DNA of 64,000 bases from Coniochaeta sp. PMI_546. Lineage: Eukaryota > Ascomycota > Sordariomycetes > Coniochaetales > Coniochaetaceae. The stretch spans positions 310,001-374,000 of the forward strand of contig MU271151.1 in NCBI GenBank assembly GCA_021432605.1, written 5' to 3'. The notes beneath the pieces were generated by a model. It was not told the DNA's origin and ran no database searches. It saw only the letters and a list, made by a program, of their open reading frames with translations. This document shows, one piece after another, positions 57,500-64,000 of this stretch (positions are counted from its first letter, which is position 1; each line of letters begins with the position of its first letter). The position numbers and the translations under genes were made by a program.

Positions 57500-60400
57500 A
57501 TGGTGAATCCGGGCTACGGCGGCGGTCTGGATACACCCCGAACAAACGTAGGCGACGCAACCTACCTCTCCCGACAACCGGACTTCGACATCTCTCAAGA
57601 AGCTTCGTTCCAGTCGCCCTCCAAAGACGCGAACCTCCTCACACAGCTGCGCAACGGCGGCCGGCCGACCCTTCGCACACCACGAGGGAACAGCAGAGCC
57701 CCCTTTGGTGACAGAAAGAACCTTCCCGCCGGCCTAGGCGGTGCAGAATTCACGCCTCTCCTGAAATCTGCCACACGGAACTCCACGCGACGCTATGGAC
57801 CCGGTAAAGAAAACGGCGTCGCCGCTACCCCGGCATTTCTGGCGAAGATAGACGAAGATATGACTCCAATGGCCGCCGGTGAAAGCAGCATTTACAACGG
57901 CAGCAGGAACACCTCGTCCTACGATGCCACTGCGTTACCAGAAGTCGACACTAGTAGTGTCGCTTCTACGCCGATGGTCATGCGGAAACGCGGCGGAGAT
58001 GGTAAAGGTCCTCTAGAAGACGGAAACCAACTCTCGCTCCGTGAGCAGGAGAACGTCATCGATAGAATCGAGAAGGAGAATTTTGGGCTCAAGCTCAAGA
58101 TCCACTTCCTCGAGGAAGCCTTGCGCAAAGCCGGGCCGGGCTTTAGCGAAGCTGCCTTGAGAGAGAATACGGAGTTGAAGGTGGATAAAGTTACGATGCA
58201 GAGGGAGCTGCTGAGATACAAGAAACACCTTACTTCCGCGGAAAAGGATCTCGAGAGTCATCGCCAGCAAATCCTCCAGGTTCAGGAGCAGGCGAGAAAA
58301 AAAGGCGCGAGCGAAGCTCAGAGGGCGGAGATGGAGCAGTTGAGGAGGCAGCTCGAGGAGAAGGACGAGGACATAAGTGACTTGCAAAGGCAGCTCGAGC
58401 GGGTGAAGGACGGCAATGGGGATGTGGAGAGGTTGAAGGATGATGTTGCTGATCTGGAGGCCGAGCTGCGGGAGAAAGAGCGTGCTATTGACCAGCATGA
58501 CGATGAGCTGGATGAGCTGCGGCATAAGCTGGAACAGGCCGAAGACGAGGCCAGGGACAGCAGGCGGCAGATGGAGGATTTAGAGCGGAAGGCCCGCAAA
58601 TCCGGTGAGCTCGAAGAGGAAGTGGATGTGCTCCGGCTTAAGCTCGAACAAGCCGAAGATGAGGCCAAGACCCACCAGCGCCGGCTGATAGAGCTGGAAC
58701 AGAACACTCAGAAGTCAGATGAGCTCGAGGATGCCAAGAACACGATCCAAGATCTGGAAGCCGCTGTTCGGAGGCTCGAGCAGCAAGTCGACGATCTCAA
58801 AGACAAACTGGAGGATGCTATCTCCGACAAAAATCGTGCTGAAGCCGACTTGGAGGAACTACAAGAAGAGATGAGCAACAAGTCTATAGTCACCAAGGGT
58901 CTCTCGCGGCAGGTGGAGGAGAAAATCACTCGATTACAAAACGACCTCGAGAAGAGCCGGCAAGACTACGGTAGTCTATCACAGGAACTCGAGTCCAGCC
59001 GCAGAGACAACGAGGATCTGAAGAGCAAGATGAAGGAAGCCCGCGAAGACTACCAGGCATTACGCAGAGAACTCGAACTCACTCAGAAGCAGTCCGAAGA
59101 TCTCGGCTCCAAGACAAGGGACCTCCGGAACCTTCAGATGGAACTTGGTCACAGCGAAAGGAAAGTGGAGGAGCTTCAGTTAACAATGAAAGATCTTCGT
59201 CAAGAACGGGACTCCTCAGAACGGATTCGGCAGTCTCTTGCAACCAAGCTCGAGGAGGCCGTGGCCAACTACGGGTCTGTTAGCGACGAGAAGAACCTCT
59301 TGCAGAATCGGCATGACGCCTTAACGGCCGAATCGGCATCTCTACAGCGTGACGTGAGCAGGCTGAAGACCACGGTCCAGCAACTGGAGGACAGTCTAGA
59401 GAAGGAACGACAACATGCACTGGAGATGGAGCGGGATATTCGCAGTCAATACAAAGATCAAATCGACCAACTAAATGACGAGATCTCCGATCTTCAAGCT
59501 GAAGTCCGCGAACGCGAGAACCTTTACGACAACGACAGCGAGAAGTGGGAAACGGAACGACACAGCCTCGAGTCTGAGAGAGACCGGGCTGAAGAGCGAG
59601 CCGCAGGACTTCAGAAGACGATTGAAAAACTGCGTGAGGCGGAAGGCAGCTTGTCGAACAAGGAGAACAAGATGCAAGAGGCCCTTCAGATGGAGAACGA
59701 GCGGCATAAGAAGGAAGAAGCCGTCTTGAACCGCCAGATCGACGAGTTGCGGCAGGATCTTGAGACTCGGCAGGGCATGCTCGAAGACCTCCGCAATGAG
59801 CTATCAACCGTCAGAGACGAGCTCCGACAAACGCAGCTAGACTACCGCACGCAGACCGAGAAGGTCGCGGCACTGGAGGACGAGGTCGAGATTCTGCAGG
59901 CGACTATCGATGAGGAGTCGGAGAAGGCACACTCGGAGCTCGAGCAAGCCAAGCGTCAGTGCGAGACTCTCGAGGGTGAGCTACGGAGCCTCCGGCGAAC
60001 CATGAACACCGCTGAAGCATCCAAAGAAACCGACAAGAGTAGCAACGAGAACTTAGCACGGCTGAAGTTCCAACTAGCTGACGCGAACGAGAACCTCACC
60101 AAAGTCACAAAGGAGAGACAAGCGCTTCAAGACCAAGTAGCAACCATCGATATCGAATTGCATTCCCTCCGCTCCGCCCTGGCCGAAACAAAAGCCGAAC
60201 GCGACGAGCTGGAGGATGCTCTCAAGCGGTCTAAGTCGCTCGATGAGGACACTTTCCGCCTGGATCAAGAGCGGATCGAGCTCCGCACTACAAGGATGCG
60301 TCTAGAAAACGAGATCCGCCGCCTGAAGGACGACAACCAGCTCTTAACCGAACAACGCCGTACTTTGGAGAAGTCGCTTGAAAGCGAAATCGACAAGGCG

Positions 60401-62045
60401 GCTGCCGAAGAGGACCGTCTCAACCGTGAGATTCTCGAACTCCAGAAACGATCTCGCCCGGTTGTCGACAGTCAGGAGCTTTCGGCTTCGCGCCGCACGA
60501 TTCGCGAGCTGGAGCGGAGGATAGAGGACTACGAGACGCGTCTGGCGGAGCTTCAAGCCCCTCCTCCGCAATACACTGGCGATGGCAACAGTGAGTTATC
60601 CATGGTGCGACGGGACTTGAATTCCGCGAGACAAAAGGAGCTCGAGCTGCTTCAGCGGGAGGCGGCGCAGAAGGACACAGTTCGGTCATTGAAGCGCCAG
60701 ATCGCCGATCTCGAGCGCAGGCTTCACGAGGCAGAGATGGAGCGGTTGATGGGGTCTCCGCGGTCCTCAGCTGGCGGGTCGGCTCAGAAAACCGAGGTTG
60801 CGGAGCTCAGGAGGCAGCTGTCTGCTGCCCACCAGACTGCCAGTGACTTGAAGAAGTCGCTCCGCGAAGCTGAGCGGAATGCCTCTGCTGTTCAGCGAGA
60901 GCTCGAGGAGAGACTAGGGGAGGTTGAAGAGCAGAAGGGAGCTCTCGAGCAGGCGCTTGAGGATGCCCAGATTGCAGCGGAGGAGGCCGCTTCTGCACAT
61001 GAGAAGATGCTGGCCAAAGTTAAGCATAAGCTGGACAAATATAAGCGTGAAGCCACCGCTCTGCGAGAGCAGCAGTACCATAATCACACCGGCGGCAGCG
61101 ACATGGACGACGAGGAACGCCGCGATCTACACGCAATGCTTCGCGACTCACAGCTAGCAGCTGACAAGCTCGACCGGGAGGTCAGGGAGCTCCACGAGGC
61201 TCTCGAAGAGCATGTCGCCAGCGAGGCCAGCCTGAAGCGGAAGCTCGAAAAGGCCAGGAGTGACAAGGCCGCGTACCGTGCCAGCGCCGAGAAATTGCAG
61301 CGCGATGTCAAGGCCTTGGAGGCTGCGAAGGAGGCAGCAGAAGCTGCCGCTGCTGAGGCGGCGGATGCAAAGGCTCTGGTCCATGTTCCTCGCAGTTACG
61401 ACAACACTGGTGATATTACCGTCGACACGGACGCCATAATCCGGGCTGCCGAGGCAGCGGAGAGGAGACACCAGCTTGAGCTGCGGGGCATGTGTATGCA
61501 GCTCGAGGTCTTGAAGGCGCGCTGGGAACGGGAGAACAGGCTGAGGGCCGATGCGGCGTATGCGAAGCGGTATTTGCTGCTCCAGATTGAGGTTCGGGAT
61601 GCTTGGTACGTTTTCCCGTGCTTCCTACTGTACTCCCTACGGATACCCTAAAACTAACCTTTTTTCCTCCACCAGCAACAAAGCCGATCTGGTCAAGCTA
61701 AAGGAAATCTCCGACCAACTGAAGAAACACCGTCCCACCTTGGCCAGCTCCATCCGCAGTCTGAGTCTTAACAGCAACCAGAAAGATAATCTCGCCCTTG
61801 TCCCAGGGGGCAAGAACGCCAAGCGAACCTACAACCGCCCTGACAAGCCACTAAAGCGAGCCCTGACGGTCGTCCGCTTCGTGGTTCGTATGCAGATGGC
61901 CGCTCGGGAGTGGGAGAAGCACGAACACACTCGCCGCCGACTGGCTGAGGCTGCGGACGAGATGATGCGCAATGAGAGAATGAAGAAGATGAGGGCCGAG
62001 TGGAAGGCGCAGATGGCTGTTAAGGTTGGGGAGGTACACGTATAA
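57500..62045 (+). CDS. PCP1: Spindle-pole-body coiled-coil scaffold with CM1 and PACT-like domains (Pcp1/Spc110 type)
   Basis: This protein is predicted to anchor gamma-tubulin complexes at the spindle pole body. Exons 57500-61605 and 61676-62045 give 1,491 residues. Residues 1-175 are basic and disordered. A CM1 motif, which binds and activates gamma-tubulin complex, lies at about 180-240 (LREQENVIDRIEKENFGLKL, then IHFLEEALRK). About 1,080 residues of almost unbroken coiled coil rich in Glu, Arg, Leu and Gln follow. The C-terminus (about 1348-1460) fits a PACT centrosome-targeting domain: AYAKRYLLLQIEVRDAC completed by exon 2, then ALTVVRFVVRMQMAAREW. CM1 plus PACT points to Pcp1/Spc110 rather than ApsB/Mto1, though databases often name such proteins anucleate primary sterigmata protein B. 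The ATG at 57500 is the first in frame. Confidence 0.85.
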
Positions 62046-62715
62046 CGACGGCGGAGAGGAAAAGGGTGAAAGGAGTGAATGGGAACCTAATTGGGTATCT
62101 GACGACCTTTTTCTCCTTCTTTCTTTTTGGGCGGGGCATCGCATACCTAAGTACAGCATGGTGGCTTGCATTCGCGTGGTGTATGTTTCATCCTTTCCCG
62201 CTAGGAGTTGTGGCAGCCGCAAAGTGGTTCTTGTTTATGTTTACAGGGGTGATGTTGCCCTTCTAGGCCATCAGGATTTTGAAATGGCGTTCTTGGGATA
62301 AAGCGGAGGGCACAAGAATGGGAGTCGTCTATTCGGCGGCCGAATGATTGCTTTTGAGCCTTTTCATGTATATCTATGACTTCTCATCTGCAAGAAAGCA
62401 AAGATACGTGATGGTCTGTTTGTACGCTCCGGTTATCCAGAAAGAATGCGAAACAGTTGCTTCTTGGACTTGTGCACGTTTAGAGGGAATAACATTTTGG
62501 CCCAGCCTATCCTGAAAGCAGACTACCTCCCATATGAACTTAAACCGTCCGTTTGAACAAAGAGCCCCTCCAGGAGAGCAAATTCCTATTCATGATCATA
62601 AAGAGCATCATCGTCAAGGTTACATTTTGACCAGTGTACCGAACCACGGCGAGAGCGAGGAGAGTGCGAGGGCACCATTACAAGAGTGTATATGTAGTAA
62701 GAGGGAAGGTGGTAA
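62046..62715. other. Convergent 3' intergenic gap
   Basis: It lies between the scaffold stop and the metacaspase stop. It should carry two 3' UTRs. A few short frames occur, none protein-like, and no RNA gene is recognised. Confidence 0.55.
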
Positions 62716-64000
62716 TTACATCACGAACAAAAGGTTCGTGTCTATCGCCGTTAGTTTCATGATTTTGCTTTGAACGACGTGACTAGATATGCCTCACCAA
62801 GAGGATGGCTACACGACAGCTGTGGCTTCTGGGTGTACCGCGTCTGCAGCTCATCGCGGATGCTGTTGAGAAGTTGCACGTAGCTCTGTTGTGGGTTCTT
62901 CTTGAGAGCCGAGATAAAGGCCCAAGACATGGCGCCGGTGGCCTGGGAAGCGATTGTAGCATCAGCCCTGCGGACGACTGTGTTAGCGAACTGGATTCGA
63001 GACCGGGAGCGATAACGAGTCTCTCGTTTAAGAGGAAGAAAAGAAAAAGACGTAGAAATGTGAGCTCGTCCAGATCCCCGAGCCTTCGCTGCTTGATGTG
63101 ATCCAACGCAACTCGTCGCCCTAGATTCAAAGCACGAACCATATGGTTGTACTTTGATCTAGAGCGTATAGAGAAAAAGAAAGCTAATTACACCAGTACA
63201 CCTTTCCCGGCCTCTGAAGGGCCGAATATGTGTTTCTTCAGCTGGTCTGCGAAATAAAAGCTGCCGAACTCCGTGTATGTTCCTCTTCAAAAAAACCAGA
63301 CCGCGCTCCGTTTATTGCGCCAACCAATGCATGAATAGAAAATGGAGAGAGTGAGAGAGAAACGCGGCCGCTTGCGAGTTATCATGCTCTCAGAACACAT
63401 ATAAAGAGAAGGGTATTTCGAGGTAAATCAAGGGCACGTGATGGTAATGAAAGGGTATACGAACGATGTCTGATCATCTTTACTTCCGGAAAGCATGACC
63501 ACATCGGCGGGCGATGTTTTGGTGGCCAATGTCCGGTTATAAGCATCGTCTCCGGTCGTGGCCTTCTTGAAGAAGCCCATAATGTTGTTCGCGACGCCAC
63601 CGAGATCGCCTTGGCTGTAGGCAGAGATAACGCCGAGAAGCCCTTGGCCAGCCTCCTTGGCAAGGTTGGGCTCTTTGAGGATGCCCTGAGTAGAGTAGAT
63701 GTACGGTAGATCCAGCGCGGTTCCTGAATGGCACGAATCAAAAATGGCAGTCAAGCGAACACCGCTCTGCAACGGCCGCACCATGATGCGATGCATTTCG
63801 TCGTCTGTGATGTGACCGACTGAGCGGAAGTCGACAGGATAGATCACTTCGTCATATCCATCAGGCTCGTCTCCGTCCAGATCTTTTGTCTGTCCACCAT
63901 GGCCTGTGTGTTCTTCTTAGCATAACCTTCATCCAAGCCAAAAGACCAACAATATCTTACCGGAGTAGTGGAAGAAGAGGGAGTCGTTTGGTCGAGCGTC
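62716..64000 (-). CDS. MCA1: Metacaspase, 5' part cut by window edge
   Basis: This is a calcium-dependent cysteine protease cleaving after Arg/Lys, linked in fungi to protein quality control, ageing and cell death. Visible exons on the minus strand are 64000-63961, 63903-63465, 62967-62798 and 62741-62716. The catalytic His is in FFHYSGHGGQ, whose intron falls inside the motif, and the catalytic Cys in [15 protein letters not shown], so both active-site residues are present. The small-subunit end reads [18 protein letters not shown] and finishes [11 protein letters not shown], the standard family C-terminus, with the last eight codons in their own exon. The usual Pro/Gln/Tyr-rich prodomain would lie beyond the window. 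Intron 62968-63464 is 497 nt with a GTTCGT donor, far longer than any other here. Confidence 0.93.

Noticed and set aside
62968-63464. Possible C/D-box snoRNA in the long metacaspase intron
   Set aside because: A TGATAA-like sequence and CTGA are present, but without proper spacing, terminal stem or a guide I can support.
1-64000. Secondary-metabolite or defence gene cluster
   Set aside because: The genes are conserved housekeeping functions. One regulator and one MFS transporter more than 25 kb apart do not make a cluster, and no backbone synthase is present.
1-64000. Retroelements, LTRs or other virus-like fossils
   Set aside because: No reverse transcriptase, integrase, capsid or terminal repeats were recognised in any frame.

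Overview
The window is nuclear DNA of a filamentous ascomycete (Pezizomycotina), most likely a Sordariomycete. Genes carry short introns, mostly 47-135 nt, with GT-AG ends and CTAAC-like branch sites. Intergenic gaps are about 0.6-1.5 kb. The gene set mixes yeast-like housekeeping genes with genes absent from budding yeast, namely an augmin HAUS1 subunit and a cytochrome-b5 sphingolipid delta-8 desaturase. I see no operons, phage, CRISPR array, retroelement or transposon. I see no obvious repeat-induced point mutation, and both ends cut through genes.

Layout. 0-13 kb: a cut gene tail, a Zn2Cys6 transcription factor, a MIT-AAA ATPase of the Sap1/Yta6 type and an exportin-5/Msn5 receptor. 13-28 kb: diphthine methylesterase DPH7 head-to-head with a DUF1917 (Bles03) protein, NatC catalytic subunit NAA30 head-to-head with the triacylglycerol synthase LRO1, the Arp2/3 activator Ldb17/Dip1, and the TORC2 effector Slm1. 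28-39 kb: a gene-poor stretch, an MFS transporter with a very long N-terminus, GAR1 head-to-head with an ER TPR-DnaJ co-chaperone, and a mitoferrin. 39-51 kb: ATG9 head-to-head with COG6, a tRNA-His with an intron, HAUS1 and VAC14. 51-64 kb: a gene-free 4-kb stretch, the delta-8 desaturase head-to-head with a CM1/PACT spindle-pole scaffold, and the 3' part of a metacaspase.

Most multi-exon models were rebuilt by hand from splice sites. Their spliced lengths are divisible by three and their exon joins restore continuous family sequence, so I trust them well. Several genes act on membranes: lipid synthesis (LRO1, desaturase), phosphoinositide signalling (SLM1, VAC14), and autophagy and Golgi traffic (ATG9, COG6). 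Only the divergent ATG9-COG6 pair suggests a functional link by position.

I did not find a convincing new biological system. The signals least explained by the genes are non-coding: four exact copies of the palindrome TACACGTGTA, a dispersed AAGGTA/GGTACC motif in most intergenic gaps, a perfect 10-bp inverted repeat at 13.3 kb, and a repeated GATA-containing 10-mer between ATG9 and COG6. Two introns also use GC donors.
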